From Dyella marensis (GTDB taxonomy: Bacteria; Pseudomonadota; Gammaproteobacteria; Xanthomonadales; Rhodanobacteraceae), in NCBI RefSeq assembly GCF_900112865.1, contig NZ_FONH01000007.1, forward strand, positions 1 to 64,000: a stretch of 64,000 nucleotides of DNA, in the 5' to 3' direction. The notes beneath the pieces are model-generated. The model made no database searches and was not told the origin of the DNA. It saw nothing but the letters and a program-made list of their open reading frames with translations. Shown one piece after another: positions 24,577-38,684 of this stretch. The position numbers and the translations under genes were made by a program. The stretch's first letter is position 1, and every line of letters begins with the position of its first letter.

Positions 24577-26580
24577 ATGTCTGACCATCCCGATCTGACC
24601 AAACTGATCTTCGGCCGTCTCAGCTGGGACGCCATCCCGTTCCACGAGCCGATCCTGCTGGCCACCTTCGCCGCCGTCCTCGTCGGCGGCCTGGTGCTGC
24701 TCGGCCTGATCACCAAGTACCGCCTGTGGGGCTATCTCTGGCACGAGTGGTTCACCAGCATCGATCACAAGAAGATCGGCATCATGTATATGGTGCTGGG
24801 CCTGGTGATGCTGCTGCGCGGCTTCGCCGACGCCATCATGATGCGCCTGCAGCAGGCGATCTCCTTCGGCGACAACCTCGGCTACCTGCCGCCGCATCAC
24901 TACGACCAGGTCTTTACCGCCCATGGCGTGATCATGATCTTCTTCGTGGCGATGCCGATCGTGACCGGCCTGATGAACTACATCGTGCCGCTGCAGATCG
25001 GCGCGCGCGACGTGGCCTTCCCGTTCCTCAACAACTTCAGCTTCTGGATGACCACCAGCGGCGCCGTGCTGGTGATGGCCTCGCTGTTCGTGGGCGAGTT
25101 CGCGCGCACCGGCTGGCTGGCGTATCCGCCGCTGTCGGGCATCCTGGCCAGTCCGGACGTGGGCGTGGACTACTACATATGGTCCCTGCAGATAGCCGGC
25201 GTGGGAACGCTGCTGTCGGGCGTCAACCTGCTGGTCACCATCATCAAGATGCGCGCGCCGGGCATGAAGCTGATGCAGATGCCGGTGTTCACCTGGACCG
25301 CGCTGTGCACCAACGTGCTGATCATCGCCGCCTTCCCGGTGCTGACCGCGGTGCTGGCGCTGCTGTCGATGGACCGGTACCTGGGCACCCACATGTTCAC
25401 CAACGAGCTTGGCGGCAACGCCATGATGTACGTGAACCTGATCTGGATCTGGGGCCATCCGGAGGTCTACATCCTGATCCTGCCGATGTTCGGCGTGTTC
25501 TCCGAAGTGGTGTCGACTTTTGCCGGCAAGCGCCTGTTCGGCTACACCTCGATGGTGTACGCGACGATCGTGATCACCGTGCTGTCCTACCTGGTCTGGC
25601 TGCACCACTTCTTCACGATGGGCTCGGGCGCGAGCGTGAACTCGTTCTTCGGCATCACCACGATGATCATCTCGATCCCCACGGGCGCGAAGATCTTCAA
25701 CTGGCTGTTCACCATGTACCGCGGCCGCATCCGCTTCGAGCTGCCGATGATGTGGGTGGTGGCCTTCATGGTGACCTTCGTGATCGGCGGCATGACCGGC
25801 GTGCTGCTGGCGGTGCCGCCGGCGGACTTCTCGCTGCACAACAGCCTGTTCCTGATCGCGCACTTCCACAACGTGATCATCGGCGGCGTGCTGTTCGGCG
25901 CGTTCGCGGCGATCAACTTCTGGTTCCCGAAGGCGTTCGGCTTCAGGCTCGATCCGTTCTGGGGCAAGTGCTCGTTCTGGCTGTGGGTGGTGGGCTTCTA
26001 CTTCGCCTTCATGCCGCTGTACGTGCTGGGCCTGATGGGCGTGACCCGCCGCATCAGCCACTTCGAGGATCCTTCGCTGCAGATCTGGTTCCAGATCGCC
26101 GCCTTCGGCGCGGTGCTGATCGCACTGGGCATCGGCGCGATGCTGATCCAGTTCGTGGTGAGTTTCCTGCGCCGCGAGCAGCTGCGCGACGTCACCGGCG
26201 ATCCCTGGGGCGGCCGCACGCTGGAGTGGTCCACCTCCTCGCCGCCGCCGGCCTACAACTTCGCCTTCACCCCGGTGGTGCACGACGGCGATGCCTGGTG
26301 GCAGATGAAGCGGCTGGGCTGGCAACGTCCGCTGGCCGGGTTCATCGACATCCACATGCCGAAGAACACCGGGGCCGGCATCATCCTGGCCGGCATCAGC
26401 ACGGTGCTGGGCTTCGCCATGATCTGGCAGATGTGGCTGCTCGCCGCGCTGGCCTTCGTCTCCCTGCTGGCCGTGGCGATCGGGCATACCTTCAACTACA
26501 ACCGCGAGTACTACATCCAGGCCGCCGACGTGGCCCGGGTGGAGGCGGCGCGCACCGAGCAGCTGGCCAGCCATGTCTGA
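24577..26580 (+). CDS. cyoB: Cytochrome bo3 ubiquinol oxidase subunit I
   Basis: A 667-residue catalytic subunit with the heme-copper oxidase core. Heme and CuB ligands are visible in [26 protein letters not shown] (with the cross-linked Tyr), [11 protein letters not shown] and [12 protein letters not shown]. It reduces oxygen to water with quinol electrons and pumps protons in the inner membrane. The ATG at MSDHPDLTK fits homologues; a GTG three codons upstream is also possible. It lies 51 bp after cyoA and overlaps cyoC by 8 bp. Confidence 0.97.
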   Translation: MSDHPDLTKLIFGRLSWDAIPFHEPILLATFAAVLVGGLVLLGLITKYRLWGYLWHEWFTSIDHKKIGIMYMVLGLVMLLRGFADAIMMRLQQAISFGDNLGYLPPHHYDQVFTAHGVIMIFFVAMPIVTGLMNYIVPLQIGARDVAFPFLNNFSFWMTTSGAVLVMASLFVGEFARTGWLAYPPLSGILASPDVGVDYYIWSLQIAGVGTLLSGVNLLVTIIKMRAPGMKLMQMPVFTWTALCTNVLIIAAFPVLTAVLALLSMDRYLGTHMFTNELGGNAMMYVNLIWIWGHPEVYILILPMFGVFSEVVSTFAGKRLFGYTSMVYATIVITVLSYLVWLHHFFTMGSGASVNSFFGITTMIISIPTGAKIFNWLFTMYRGRIRFELPMMWVVAFMVTFVIGGMTGVLLAVPPADFSLHNSLFLIAHFHNVIIGGVLFGAFAAINFWFPKAFGFRLDPFWGKCSFWLWVVGFYFAFMPLYVLGLMGVTRRISHFEDPSLQIWFQIAAFGAVLIALGIGAMLIQFVVSFLRREQLRDVTGDPWGGRTLEWSTSSPPPAYNFAFTPVVHDGDAWWQMKRLGWQRPLAGFIDIHMPKNTGAGIILAGISTVLGFAMIWQMWLLAALAFVSLLAVAIGHTFNYNREYYIQAADVARVEAARTEQLASHV

Positions 26581-27208
26581 CGCGAAGTCCTACGACACCT
26601 ACAACACGGCCGCTGCGCCGCTGAGGTTCCACCAGGAAACCGAGCACCATCCGGAGAACGGCACGCTGCTCGGCTTCTGGCTGTACCTGATGAGCGACTG
26701 CCTGATCTTCGCCTGCCTGTTCGCGGTGTACGGCGTGCTGGGCCGCAGCTATGCGGGCGGTCCCACCGGCGCGGAGATCTTCGAGCTGCCGCTGGTGGCG
26801 CTCAATACCTCGCTGCTGCTGCTGTCGTCGATCACCTATGGCTTCGCCATGCTTGAGATGCAGCGCAACCGCGTGAACGGCACGCTGGTGTGGCTGGCCG
26901 TCACCGGCCTGCTGGGCGCGGGCTTCATCGGCATCGAGCTGTACGAGTTCGGCAACCTGATCGCCGAGGGCAACGGCCCGCAGCGCAGCGCCTTCCTGTC
27001 TTCGTTCTTCACCCTGGTCGGCACGCACGGCCTGCACGTGAGCTGCGGCATCATCTGGCTGATCACCTTGATGGTGCAGGTCAAGCGCAAGGGCCTGATC
27101 GGCCCGAACAAGCGCCGCCTGTGGTGCCTGTCGATGTTCTGGCATTTCCTGGACGTGGTGTGGATCGGCGTCTTCAGCTTTGTCTATCTGATGGGAGTGC
27201 TGCCGTGA
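26573..27208 (+). CDS. cyoC: Cytochrome bo3 ubiquinol oxidase subunit III
   Basis: A 211-residue subunit with five transmembrane helices. It has [19 protein letters not shown] near the start, [15 protein letters not shown] and the terminal [20 protein letters not shown], the family-typical H-x-x-D-x-x-W. It overlaps cyoB at its start and cyoD at its stop (GTGA), which indicates translational coupling. Confidence 0.95.
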   Translation: MSDAKSYDTYNTAAAPLRFHQETEHHPENGTLLGFWLYLMSDCLIFACLFAVYGVLGRSYAGGPTGAEIFELPLVALNTSLLLLSSITYGFAMLEMQRNRVNGTLVWLAVTGLLGAGFIGIELYEFGNLIAEGNGPQRSAFLSSFFTLVGTHGLHVSCGIIWLITLMVQVKRKGLIGPNKRRLWCLSMFWHFLDVVWIGVFSFVYLMGVLP

Positions 27209-27618
27209 GCGCGCATACCGACGTCCATGCCGCGCACGACGGCCACGATCATCACCACGACCCGCATGACGAGCATCACGACGACGGCATCGGCCACGTC
27301 TCGCTGAAGGGCTACATGATCGGCTTCGTGCTGGCGGTGCTGCTCACCGCAGTGCCGTTCGCGCTGGTGATGAGCGGTGGCCTGAAGGATTCCGGCACTA
27401 CCGCGCTGGTGATCCTGGGCTTCGCCGCCGTGCAGATCGTGGTGCACATGGTGTACTTCCTGCACATGAACGCGAAGTCGGAGGGCGGCTGGAACATGCT
27501 GGCCCTGATCTTCACCGCGGTGCTGGTGCTGATCACCTTGAGCGGTTCGATCTGGGTGATGTACCACCTCAATCACAACATGATGCCGGCCCTGATGGAC
27601 CCGCGGAACCTGCCGTGA
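27205..27618 (+). CDS. cyoD: Cytochrome bo3 ubiquinol oxidase subunit IV
   Basis: A 137-residue membrane subunit with a GTG start overlapping the cyoC stop. The first ~30 residues are histidine- and aspartate-rich (HDGHDHHHDPHDEHHDD), then three hydrophobic helices including VQIVVHMVYFLHMNAKSEG, characteristic of CyoD. The His-rich extension is longer than in E. coli CyoD and might bind metal; that is speculation. Confidence 0.92.
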   Translation: MSAHTDVHAAHDGHDHHHDPHDEHHDDGIGHVSLKGYMIGFVLAVLLTAVPFALVMSGGLKDSGTTALVILGFAAVQIVVHMVYFLHMNAKSEGGWNMLALIFTAVLVLITLSGSIWVMYHLNHNMMPALMDPRNLP

Positions 27619-27637
27619 CCTCTCTCCCGGCGGTGCC

Positions 27638-28411
27638 ATGCCTCGGCTAGGCGCCGCCGACGCGGTCGAACGCGGCCCGCGCGGGCCGCTCGCTTTATCC
27701 CTGCTGGCGCTGCTCGCGCTGGCGGCATTCGCCGGCTTCGTCGCGCTGGGCACCTGGCAGGTGCATCGCCTGGCCTGGAAGCGCGACCTGATCGCCCGCG
27801 TCGAGCAGCGCGTGCATGCACCGGCCACGCCCGCGCCCGCGCCGTCCGAATGGCCTGCGGTGACGGCGACCAGCCACGAATATCGTCACGTGCGCCTCGC
27901 CGGCAGTTTCCTTTACGAGCAGCAGGTCCTGGTCACGGCGAGCACCGCGCTGGGCAGCGGCTACTGGGTGATGACGCCCTTGCGCCAGGCGGACGGTTCG
28001 ATCGTGCTGGTCAACCGCGGCTTCGTGCCGGCCCAGACCTGCGGGCGCGACGGTCCCTGCGTGCTTGGGCCTTCCGGCGAAACAATGATCACCGGCCTGC
28101 TGCGCACGCCCGAGACGAAAGTGTTCCTGCGCCACAACGATCCGGCGCACGCGCGCTGGTATGCGCGCGATGTGCAGGCGATCGCCGCCGCGCACGGCCT
28201 GGGCACGGTGGCGCCGTTCTTCGTCGACGCGGATGCCGATCCGCAGCATGCGGACGCCTGGCCGCGCGGCGGCCTGACCGTCACCCGCTTTCCCAACAGC
28301 CACCTGAGCTACCTGATCACCTGGTACGTGCTGGCGTTGATGGTGCTGGCGGCGGCGTTTTACGTGGGCCGCCACGAATACCGGCTGCGGCGCAGGCGGC
28401 GGGCCGGATAG
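27638..28411 (+). CDS. SURF1 family oxidase-assembly protein
   Basis: A 257-residue protein with an N-terminal helix (LALSLLALLALAAFAGFVALGTWQVHR, containing the SURF1 hallmark LGxWQ), a periplasmic domain with the conserved GYWVMTPL and VLVNRGFVP, and a C-terminal helix (YLITWYVLALMVLAAAFYV). SURF1 proteins assist heme insertion into heme-copper oxidases. It follows cyoD by 19 bp and is probably co-transcribed. cyoE, the heme O synthase often found here, is not in the window. Confidence 0.9.
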   Translation: MPRLGAADAVERGPRGPLALSLLALLALAAFAGFVALGTWQVHRLAWKRDLIARVEQRVHAPATPAPAPSEWPAVTATSHEYRHVRLAGSFLYEQQVLVTASTALGSGYWVMTPLRQADGSIVLVNRGFVPAQTCGRDGPCVLGPSGETMITGLLRTPETKVFLRHNDPAHARWYARDVQAIAAAHGLGTVAPFFVDADADPQHADAWPRGGLTVTRFPNSHLSYLITWYVLALMVLAAAFYVGRHEYRLRRRRRAG

Positions 28412-28444
28412 GGCCCGGGGGCCGGAAATCTTTGCCGGCGGGCA

Positions 28445-28473
28445 TTGACCTGTTGGCGGAGTCCCCGTATAGT
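28445..28473 (+). promoter_or_regulatory. Sigma70-type promoter of tRNA-Val
   Basis: TTGACC (28445-28450), a 17-bp spacer, then TATAGT (28468-28473), about 14 bp before the mature tRNA 5' end. Near consensus, as expected for a stable RNA gene. Confidence 0.75.
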
Positions 28474-28487
28474 TTCGCGCTTCCGGC

Positions 28488-28562
28488 GGGCGGTTAGCTC
28501 AGCGGTAGAGCACTGCCTTCACACGGCAGGTGTCACAAGTTCGATCCTTGTACCGCCCACCA
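28488..28562 (+). tRNA. tRNA-Val (anticodon CAC)
   Basis: Complete 75-nt cloverleaf. The acceptor stem GGGCGGT/ACCGCCC has discriminator A and an encoded CCA. The D-arm is GCTC...GAGC, the anticodon stem CTGCC/GGCAG has loop TTCACAC, and the T-arm is ACAAG-TTCGATC-CTTGT. Anticodon CAC reads GUG. Confidence 0.96.
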
Positions 28563-28572
28563 TCCCGATCGA

Positions 28573-28607
28573 AAAGAAGGCCACCCCCGCGGTGGCCTTC
28601 TTGTTTT
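28573..28607 (+). terminator. Intrinsic terminator of tRNA-Val
   Basis: GAAGGCCACC-CCCGC-GGTGGCCTTC stem followed by TTGTTTT, 14 bp after the tRNA. Confidence 0.88.
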
Positions 28608-28679
28608 CGCGCCGCCACCCTGCCGACGAAAGGGCATGGGAAGAGGCTGCGCTTACAATGCCCCGGCTGACCCGTAGGG

Positions 28680-29018
28680 ATGACCGCCATGCACGAAGCT
28701 CTCGCCAATCTGCACCTGATCACGCTGACGCCATGGAAAGTCATCGGCCTGCTCGGCACGCTGCTGTTCACCGCACGCTGGTTCGTGCAGTTCTACGCCA
28801 CCAAGAAGCAGAAGAAAGTAGTGGTGCCGATGTCGTTCTGGTACCTGTCGGTCGCCGGCAGCGTGCTGACCCTGGCCTATTTCATCTGGGGCAAGAACGA
28901 TTCGGTCGGCATCATCCAGACGGCCTTCCCGATGCTGGTGTCGATCTACAACGTGTTCTCGCACCTGCGCCAGCACAAGCCGGAGACGGTGCGGCCGGGC
29001 GGGCCGGAAGAGACCTGA
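28680..29018 (+). CDS. Lipid-A-disaccharide synthase N-terminal domain-like membrane protein
   Basis: A ~112-residue protein with three hydrophobic segments. Conserved features of the LAB_N family are visible: LLGTLLFTARWFVQFYATKKQKKVVVPMSFWYLS and then LAYFIWGKNDSVGIIQ. LAB_N proteins are small SemiSWEET-like membrane proteins often associated with lipid A and glycolipid genes; their exact role is unclear. The start may be ATG 28680 or ATG 28689, the latter having GGGATG at Shine-Dalgarno distance. It stands alone between the tRNA and a dispersed repeat. Confidence 0.8.
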   Translation: MTAMHEALANLHLITLTPWKVIGLLGTLLFTARWFVQFYATKKQKKVVVPMSFWYLSVAGSVLTLAYFIWGKNDSVGIIQTAFPMLVSIYNVFSHLRQHKPETVRPGGPEET

Positions 29019-29049
29019 GCAAACCCAGGTTCCGTCAACCTCACGACGG

Positions 29050-29180
29050 CGTCATCCCGGCGCAGGCCGGGATCCAGTGGCGGCAATATCCGGTTGTCGT
29101 CGAGCGCTTCAGAAGCAGCTTTTGGCCATGCAAAGAGGTTGCGTGGTCGTCACTGGATCCCGGCCTGCGCCGGGATGACG
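29050..29180. repeat. Extragenic inverted repeat (CGTCATCCCGGCGCAGGCCGG family)
   Basis: The left arm CGTCATCCCGGCGCAGGCCG runs on through GGATCCAGT. The right arm, from CACTGGATCC through GGCCTGCGCCGGGATGACG, is its complement. They enclose ~70 bp of unrelated sequence. Same family as at 19498 and 58422. Confidence 0.88.
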
Positions 29181-29217
29181 TCGGGGTAAATCCGCGCCAT
29201 CCGGCTAGTTCTTCCCC

Positions 29218-31905
<2,688 letters not shown>

Positions 31906-31909
31906 CGGA

Positions 31910-32995
31910 TCAGGCGGCTTCGGCGTCGTCGAGGGAGGGGAGGGCACGCGGCGCGCAGTCGCGCACGGCTTCGGCGATCGCCTTGATATGCGCCGGCGTG
32001 GTGCCGCAGCAGCCGCCGACCAGGTTGAGCAGGCCGTCGCGGGCGAAGCCGCCGATCACCGCGGCCATCTGCTCGGGCGTCTCGTCGTATTCGCCGAACG
32101 CGTTCGGCAGGCCGGCGTTCGGATGGGTGCTGACGAAGCAGCCGGCGACCTGGGCCAGGGTCTGCACATGCGGGCGCAGGTCCGCGGCGCCGAGCGCGCA
32201 GTTCAGGCCCACGCTGAGCGGGCGGGCATGCGCGACGGAGTAGTAGAACGCCTCGGCCGTCTGCCCCGAGAGGGTGCGGCCGGAGCGGTCGGTGATGGTG
32301 CCGGAGATCATCACCGGCAGGCGCGCGCCGCGTTCGCGGAACAGTTCGCTGATGGCGAACAGCGCGGCCTTGGCGTTGAGCGTGTCGAAGATGGTCTCGA
32401 CCATGATCAGGTCGGCGCCGCCGTCGACCAGGCCGGCGGCGGCCTCGGTGTAGTTGGCGGCCAGTTCCTCGAAGGTGACGTTGCGGAAGCCCGGGTCGTT
32501 GACGTCCGGCGACAGCGAGGCGGTGCGGCTGGTGGGGCCGAGCACGCCGATCACAAAGCGCGGTTGCTCCGGGGTCTTCGCGGTCCACGCGTCGCAGGCG
32601 GCGCGGGCGAGGCGGGCGCCTTCGAGGTTCAGTTCGTGCGCCAGGTGCTCCAGGTGGTAGTCGGCCTGGCTGATGCGGGTGCTGTTGAAGGTATTGGTCT
32701 CGACCAGGTCGGCGCCGGCTTCGAGATAGGCCTCGTGCACGCCGCGGATGATCGCCGGCTGGGTCAGCGTGAGCAGGTCGTTGTTGCCCTTGAGGTCGCA
32801 GCCGGGGTGGTCGTGGTGCGCCTCGTGCGCATGGTCGCGGCCTTCGACGAAACGCTCGCCGCGGAAGCCTTCTTCTTCCAGCCGGTGGCCCTGCAGCATG
32901 GTGCCCATGCCGCCGTCGAGGATCAGGATGCGTTCGCGCAGCGCGGCTTCGAGCAGGGCGACGCGGTCGGGGTGGAGCCAGGGCAGGGCGCTCAT
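31910..32995 (-). CDS. metH: Methionine synthase, homocysteine-binding part
   Basis: A 361-residue homocysteine S-methyltransferase-domain protein corresponding to the N-terminal module of Met[12 protein letters not shown] begins the barrel; zinc ligands are in GLNCALG and GGCCGTTP. Between GERF and [10 protein letters not shown] there is a His-rich insertion, [12 protein letters not shown], compared with classical MetH (an unusual feature that could bind metal). It needs the partner encoded immediately downstream for the folate and cobalamin steps. The ATG is 10 bp downstream of the ArsR-methyltransferase stop, consistent with a three-gene operon. Confidence 0.93.
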   Translation of the reverse strand: MSALPWLHPDRVALLEAALRERILILDGGMGTMLQGHRLEEEGFRGERFVEGRDHAHEAHHDHPGCDLKGNNDLLTLTQPAIIRGVHEAYLEAGADLVETNTFNSTRISQADYHLEHLAHELNLEGARLARAACDAWTAKTPEQPRFVIGVLGPTSRTASLSPDVNDPGFRNVTFEELAANYTEAAAGLVDGGADLIMVETIFDTLNAKAALFAISELFRERGARLPVMISGTITDRSGRTLSGQTAEAFYYSVAHARPLSVGLNCALGAADLRPHVQTLAQVAGCFVSTHPNAGLPNAFGEYDETPEQMAAVIGGFARDGLLNLVGGCCGTTPAHIKAIAEAVRDCAPRALPSLDDAEAA

Positions 32996-33005
32996 GCGGA
33001 TCTCC

Positions 33006-33932
33006 TTACGGCTTGCGCGCGAGCAGGCTGATCACCTCGAAATGAGGGGCCTTGCGCTCGCGGCTCAGGCGGGTACAGCTGATGTCTTCCAGGCCCGCGC
33101 GGCGCGCGTAACCGGAGAGTTCCTCCTGGGCAAAGCCCAGGTTGCGGTGGTCGAACGGCTCCACCACGGCGCGGTGGTCGTGCTTGCCCAGGGTCACCGC
33201 CAGCAGGCGGCCGCCGGGGCGCAGCAGGCGCGAGGCCTCGGCCACGGCCTTGGCCGGCTGCTCGGCATAAGTGAGGGCGTGCAGCATCAACACCAGGTCG
33301 AAGCGGCGCTCGCCCAGTTCCAGCGCATGCATGTCGCCCTGGCGCACCTCGACATGGGCGAACGGCTGCAGCCGCTGCGCGGCGGCCTCGGCGACGCGCT
33401 CGCTGGAATCCACGCAGACGATCGAGCGCGCATGCGGCGCCAGCAGCTCGGCGGTGATGCCGTCGCCGGAGGCGATGTCCAGCACGTCGCCGGTTTCCAG
33501 CAGCTGCAGCAGCGAGCGAGCCAGGGTTTCCCAGGTGCGGCCGGGCGAGTAATGGCGTTCCATGTCGCCGGCCACGGTGTCGGCCCAGCCGGCTTCGCTG
33601 GCGCGCTGGGCGAGCACGGCGGGCAGGCGGGCGGCGTCCTCGCGCAGCAGGGCGTCGTCGATGCTGTCGCGCAGCGAGCGGATCAGGTCGTGCTGGCGCT
33701 CGTCACCTTCGCGGTTGGCGCGGTAGTAAGCCGACACGCCGGCGCGGCGGTCGCGCACCAGCTCGGCTTCTTTCAGCTTGGCCAGGTGGGTGGACACGCG
33801 CGGCTGGGCCAGGCGCAGTACGGCGGCCAGCTCGGCGACGGTGAGTTCTTCGCGCTCGAGCAAGGCCAGCAGGCGCACCCGGGTGGGGTCGGCCAGCAAG
33901 CGCAGAACGCTGGAAGCGGTGGCTAGATCCAT
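33006..33932 (-). CDS. ArsR-type regulator fused to a SAM-dependent methyltransferase
   Basis: A 308-residue two-domain protein. Residues ~1-75 form an ArsR winged helix ([20 protein letters not shown], then [18 protein letters not shown]). Residues ~130-305 form a class I methyltransferase with motif [16 protein letters not shown] and the [20 protein letters not shown] segment. It heads the metH operon. Regulators of methionine-cycle genes that sense S-adenosylhomocysteine (SahR) are ArsR-family proteins, so autoregulation and control of metH by AdoMet/AdoHcy is a reasonable inference. A candidate operator TATCGCGATG lies at 33945-33954, just upstream of the ATG. Confidence 0.85.
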   Translation of the reverse strand: MDLATASSVLRLLADPTRVRLLALLEREELTVAELAAVLRLAQPRVSTHLAKLKEAELVRDRRAGVSAYYRANREGDERQHDLIRSLRDSIDDALLREDAARLPAVLAQRASEAGWADTVAGDMERHYSPGRTWETLARSLLQLLETGDVLDIASGDGITAELLAPHARSIVCVDSSERVAEAAAQRLQPFAHVEVRQGDMHALELGERRFDLVLMLHALTYAEQPAKAVAEASRLLRPGGRLLAVTLGKHDHRAVVEPFDHRNLGFAQEELSGYARRAGLEDISCTRLSRERKAPHFEVISLLARKP

Positions 33933-34133
33933 GCCGCATCCTTATATCGCGATGGAAAGATGTGAAAGGCTAGGACGGGACCGGGAGGGCGTCAAGGGAC
34001 AAATTCCGGCGCGCGCCGGCGACGGCGGCGCGGCGCGGCCGGAAGGCCTTCTGCTGCACCGCACACGGGGCTTTTTGCGGCGCCGGCTAAAATATCGGGC
34101 TCGCTTTATTCCATTGCCCTCCCGGAGTCCCCC

Positions 34134-35294
<1,161 letters not shown>

Positions 35295-35314
35295 TCCGTT
35301 CGCTACGCCACCGG

Positions 35315-35405
35315 CGTAGGTTGGGGTGAGCGCGAGCGAACCCCAACGGGACTCCACTTGTGCGGCGCCTGCTGGGGTTCGCCGGCGCTCGCCCCAACCT
35401 GCGTC
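35315..35405. repeat. Extragenic inverted repeat (GTAGGTTGGGGTGAG family)
   Basis: Arms GTAGGTTGGGGTGAGCGC and GCGCTCGCCCCAACCTGC enclose a second nested pair, CGAACCCCAAC and GCTGGGGTTCG. Relatives occur at 45536, 55113 and 58577, each immediately after a gene. Confidence 0.85.
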
Positions 35406-35418
35406 GCTACGTTTGCAT

Positions 35419-35458
35419 AAAACAAAAGCCCCGGCATGCCGGGGCTTTTGCTTGTTTC
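35419..35458. terminator. Bidirectional intrinsic terminator
   Basis: CAAAAGCCCCGGC-AT-GCCGGGGCTTTTG with A-rich and T-rich flanks. It lies between the convergent acyl-CoA dehydrogenase and RND pump genes. Confidence 0.85.
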
Positions 35459-35471
35459 AGGGACCAGGTAG

Positions 35472-38400
35472 TCAGTGGCCGGACTGCGCGTCACCGCCGC
35501 CATGCGCCTGGCGGATCTTGTGCGAGGACTCGTCCAGCTTGTCGCCCAGGGCGCGGCGCACCACCACGTAGAACACCGGGATCAGCAGCAGGCCCAGGAA
35601 GGTGGCGAACAGCATGCCGCCGATCACGCCGGTGCCGATGGCGTGACGGGAGTTCGCGCCGGCGCCGGTGGAGACCGCCAGCGGGAACACGCCCAGGATG
35701 AAGGCCATCGAGGTCATCAGGATCGGGCGCAGTCGCAGGCGGGAAGCCGTGACCACCGCGTCGAACAACGACTTGCCCTGCTGCTGCTGTTCGACCGCGA
35801 ATTCCACGATCAGGATCGCGTTCTTCGCGGCGAGGCCGATCACCGTGATCATGCCGATCTTGAAGTACATGTCGTTCGGCAGGCTGCGCAGCATGGAGAA
35901 CACCACCGTGCCGAGCAGGCCCAGCGGCACCACCAGCAGCACCGCGACCGGGATCGACCAGCTCTCGTACAGCGCCGCGAGGCAGAGGAACACGATCACG
36001 ATCGACAGCACCAGCAGCAGGGTGGCCGAGTTGCCCGCCAGGATTTCCTGGTAGGACTGGCCGGTCCAGTCGGCGCCGAAGCCCTTGGGCAGGCCGGTGT
36101 CCACGATGTTCTGCAGCGCGCCCATGGCTTGGCCGGTGGAGTAGCCCTTGCCTTCGCTGGCGACGATTTCCACCGCGGCATAGCCGTTGTAGCGGGTCAG
36201 CGCCGGCGAGCCCGTGCCCCAGTTGGTATGCACCACGCTGGAGATGGGGATCATGTTGTACGGGTTGGTGGTCGAGCGCGTCGTCGTCGTGCTGCCGGTG
36301 CCGGCCAGCGCGCTGGGGGTGAACACGTGGCTGAGCGCGTCCGGACCCATGCGGAACGGCTGGTCCGCCTGCAGGTAGACGCGCTTGACGCGGCCGCCGT
36401 AGACGAAGTCGTTGACGTAGATCGGCGCCAGCGTGAGCTGGATCGCGGTGTACACGTCGCTGACCGACAGGCCCATCGATTCCGCCTGCACGCGGTCCAC
36501 CTTGATGTCCCACAGCGGAGCATCGGGCAGGGAGTTCGGGCGGGTGCCCAGCAGCGCCGGGTTGCCCTGCGACTTGCCCAGCACCATGCCCATGGCCTGC
36601 ATCAGCTCGCCGTGGCTCTGGCCCGCGCGCGCCTGCAGGTACATGTCGATGCCGCCGAACTGGCTCAGGCCGCGGATGGTCGGCAGGTTCACCACGAAGA
36701 TCTGCGCGTCGCGGATGCCATGCAGCACGCCGTTGGCCTGCATGATCAGTTCGTCAGCGGTGATCTTGCGCTCGCTCCAGTCCTTGAGCTTGATGAAGGC
36801 CATGCCCGCGCTTTCGCTCTGGCCGACGAAGCTGAAGCCGCTGATCTGGTACATGCCGACGATGGAATCGTTCAGCGGGCTCTGCTTGATGCGCTCGCGC
36901 ATCTCGGCCATCACCTGCTCGGTGCGCTTGATGGTGGCGCCCGGCGGCAGGTTGACGATGGCCAGCGCGAAGCCCTGGTCTTCGCTGGGCACGAAGCTGG
37001 TGGGCAGCTTGGTGTACAGGAAGCCGGCCAGCGCGCAGATCAGCGCGAACAGGATCATCCACCGCGGCGCATGCCGCGCGGCGCTGGAGATATGGCCGCT
37101 GTAGGTGTGGGTGACCCAGTCGAACATCTTGTTGAAGCCGCGGTACACGACGTTCTTCTTCTGGTCGTGGGTCGGCTTCAGCATGGTGGCGCACAGCGCC
37201 GGGGTGAACGACAGCGCGAGGAAGGCCGAGAAGCCCATCGACACCGCGATGGTCAGCGCGAACTGCTTGTAGATCACGCCCGAGGCGCCGGCCTGCAGCG
37301 CCGACGGCACGAACACCGCCGCCAGCACCACGGTGATCGCCACCACCGCGCCGGTGATCTGGCCCATGGCCTTGCGGGTGGCCTCCTTCGGCGGGAGGTG
37401 CTCCTCGGTCATGATGCGTTCGACGTTCTCGATCACCACGATCGCGTCGTCCACCACGATACCGATCGCCAGCACCATGCCGAACAGGGTCAGCTGGTTG
37501 ATGGTGAAGCCCAGTCCGATCAGGCCGATGAAGGTGCCCAGCAGCGCGACCGGGATCACCAGGGTGGGGATGATGGTGGCGCGGATGTTCTGCAGGAAGA
37601 TCAGCATCACCAGGAACACGAGGATGATCGCCTCGACCAGGGTGTGCACCACTTCGTTGATCGACACCTTCACGAACGGGGTGGTGTCGTACGGCGCGAA
37701 CCAGGTCACGCCCTGCGGGAAGTCCTTCGCCAGCTCGTCCATCTTGGCGCGCACGGCGGTGGCCACGTCGAGCGCGTTGGCGCCCGGCAGCAGCTGCACG
37801 CCGAGGCCGCCGACCGGCTGGCCGTTCCAGGTGGAGACCAGGCCGTAGGTCTGCGGGCCGAACGACACGCGGGCCACGTCGCTCAGGCGCACCACGGTGC
37901 CGTCGCTGTTGGCGCGCAGAATGATGTTGCCGAACTCCTCGGGCGAGGAGAAGCGGCCTTCCGCCGACACCGTGGCGGTGAAGCCCTGGTCGGCCGGGGC
38001 CGGATCGGCGCCCAGCGAACCGGCGGCGAACTGCACGTTCTGGGTGGACACGGCGTCGCGCACGGCGCTGGCCGAGAGGCCGTAGCCCTGCAGCTTGTCC
38101 GGGTTCAGCCAGATGCGCACCGCGTACTCGGCGCCGATCACGCGGGTGCTGCCCACGCCGGGAATACGGCCGACCTGGTCGGCCACCTGCGAGGCGATGA
38201 TGTCGGCCAGGCGGTTGCCGTCGATCGCCGGGTTGGTGGACACCAGCGACACGAACATCAGGAAGTCAGGATTGTTCTTCGCCACCACCACGCCCTGCTG
38301 GGTCACGGCGGTGGGCAGGCGCGGCTGGGCCAGCGAGACCTTGTTCTGCACCTGCACCTGGGCGATGTCCGGGTTGGTGCCGGTCTCGAAGGTGAGGGTG

Positions 38401-38669
38401 ATGGAGGCCGAGCCGTTGGCGTTGGAGGAGGAGGAGAAGTACAGCAGGTGGTCGATGCCGGTGAGCTGCTGCTCGATCACCTGGGTGACGTTCTTCTCCA
38501 CCGTGTCCGCGTTGGCGCCGGGGAAGGTCGCCGACACCACTACCTGCGGCGGCGCGATGTTGGGGTAGGACTCGATACCCATGTTCAGCATCGCAATCGT
38601 GCCGACCATGGTGATGAGGATCGCTACCACCCACGCGAAAATCGGGCGGTCAATGAAAAAACTGGGCAT
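35472..38669 (-). CDS. RND multidrug efflux pump, inner-membrane subunit (AcrB/MexB-like)
   Basis: A 1065-residue HAE1-type RND transporter. The proton-relay aspartates are in GIVVDDAIVVIENVERIM (TM4) and the TM10 lysine is in AKNAILIVEFAVEQ. The porter domain has PGANALDVATAVRAKMDEL and the N-terminus FFIDRPIFAWVVAILITMVG. Length is as in AcrB/MexB. It sits 15 bp downstream of its adaptor gene. No outer-membrane channel gene is adjacent, so it may recruit a TolC-like protein encoded elsewhere. Confidence 0.95.
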   Translation of the reverse strand: MPSFFIDRPIFAWVVAILITMVGTIAMLNMGIESYPNIAPPQVVVSATFPGANADTVEKNVTQVIEQQLTGIDHLLYFSSSSNANGSASITLTFETGTNPDIAQVQVQNKVSLAQPRLPTAVTQQGVVVAKNNPDFLMFVSLVSTNPAIDGNRLADIIASQVADQVGRIPGVGSTRVIGAEYAVRIWLNPDKLQGYGLSASAVRDAVSTQNVQFAAGSLGADPAPADQGFTATVSAEGRFSSPEEFGNIILRANSDGTVVRLSDVARVSFGPQTYGLVSTWNGQPVGGLGVQLLPGANALDVATAVRAKMDELAKDFPQGVTWFAPYDTTPFVKVSINEVVHTLVEAIILVFLVMLIFLQNIRATIIPTLVIPVALLGTFIGLIGLGFTINQLTLFGMVLAIGIVVDDAIVVIENVERIMTEEHLPPKEATRKAMGQITGAVVAITVVLAAVFVPSALQAGASGVIYKQFALTIAVSMGFSAFLALSFTPALCATMLKPTHDQKKNVVYRGFNKMFDWVTHTYSGHISSAARHAPRWMILFALICALAGFLYTKLPTSFVPSEDQGFALAIVNLPPGATIKRTEQVMAEMRERIKQSPLNDSIVGMYQISGFSFVGQSESAGMAFIKLKDWSERKITADELIMQANGVLHGIRDAQIFVVNLPTIRGLSQFGGIDMYLQARAGQSHGELMQAMGMVLGKSQGNPALLGTRPNSLPDAPLWDIKVDRVQAESMGLSVSDVYTAIQLTLAPIYVNDFVYGGRVKRVYLQADQPFRMGPDALSHVFTPSALAGTGSTTTTRSTTNPYNMIPISSVVHTNWGTGSPALTRYNGYAAVEIVASEGKGYSTGQAMGALQNIVDTGLPKGFGADWTGQSYQEILAGNSATLLLVLSIVIVFLCLAALYESWSIPVAVLLVVPLGLLGTVVFSMLRSLPNDMYFKIGMITVIGLAAKNAILIVEFAVEQQQQGKSLFDAVVTASRLRLRPILMTSMAFILGVFPLAVSTGAGANSRHAIGTGVIGGMLFATFLGLLLIPVFYVVVRRALGDKLDESSHKIRQAHGGGDAQSGH

Positions 38670-38684
38670 GTCGGTCGACTCCCG

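Noticed and set aside
32996-34133. A cobalamin or SAM riboswitch before the metH operon
   Set aside because: The leader before the ArsR-methyltransferase gene and the 10-bp gap before metH show no B12-box or SAM-aptamer structure that I can recognise.
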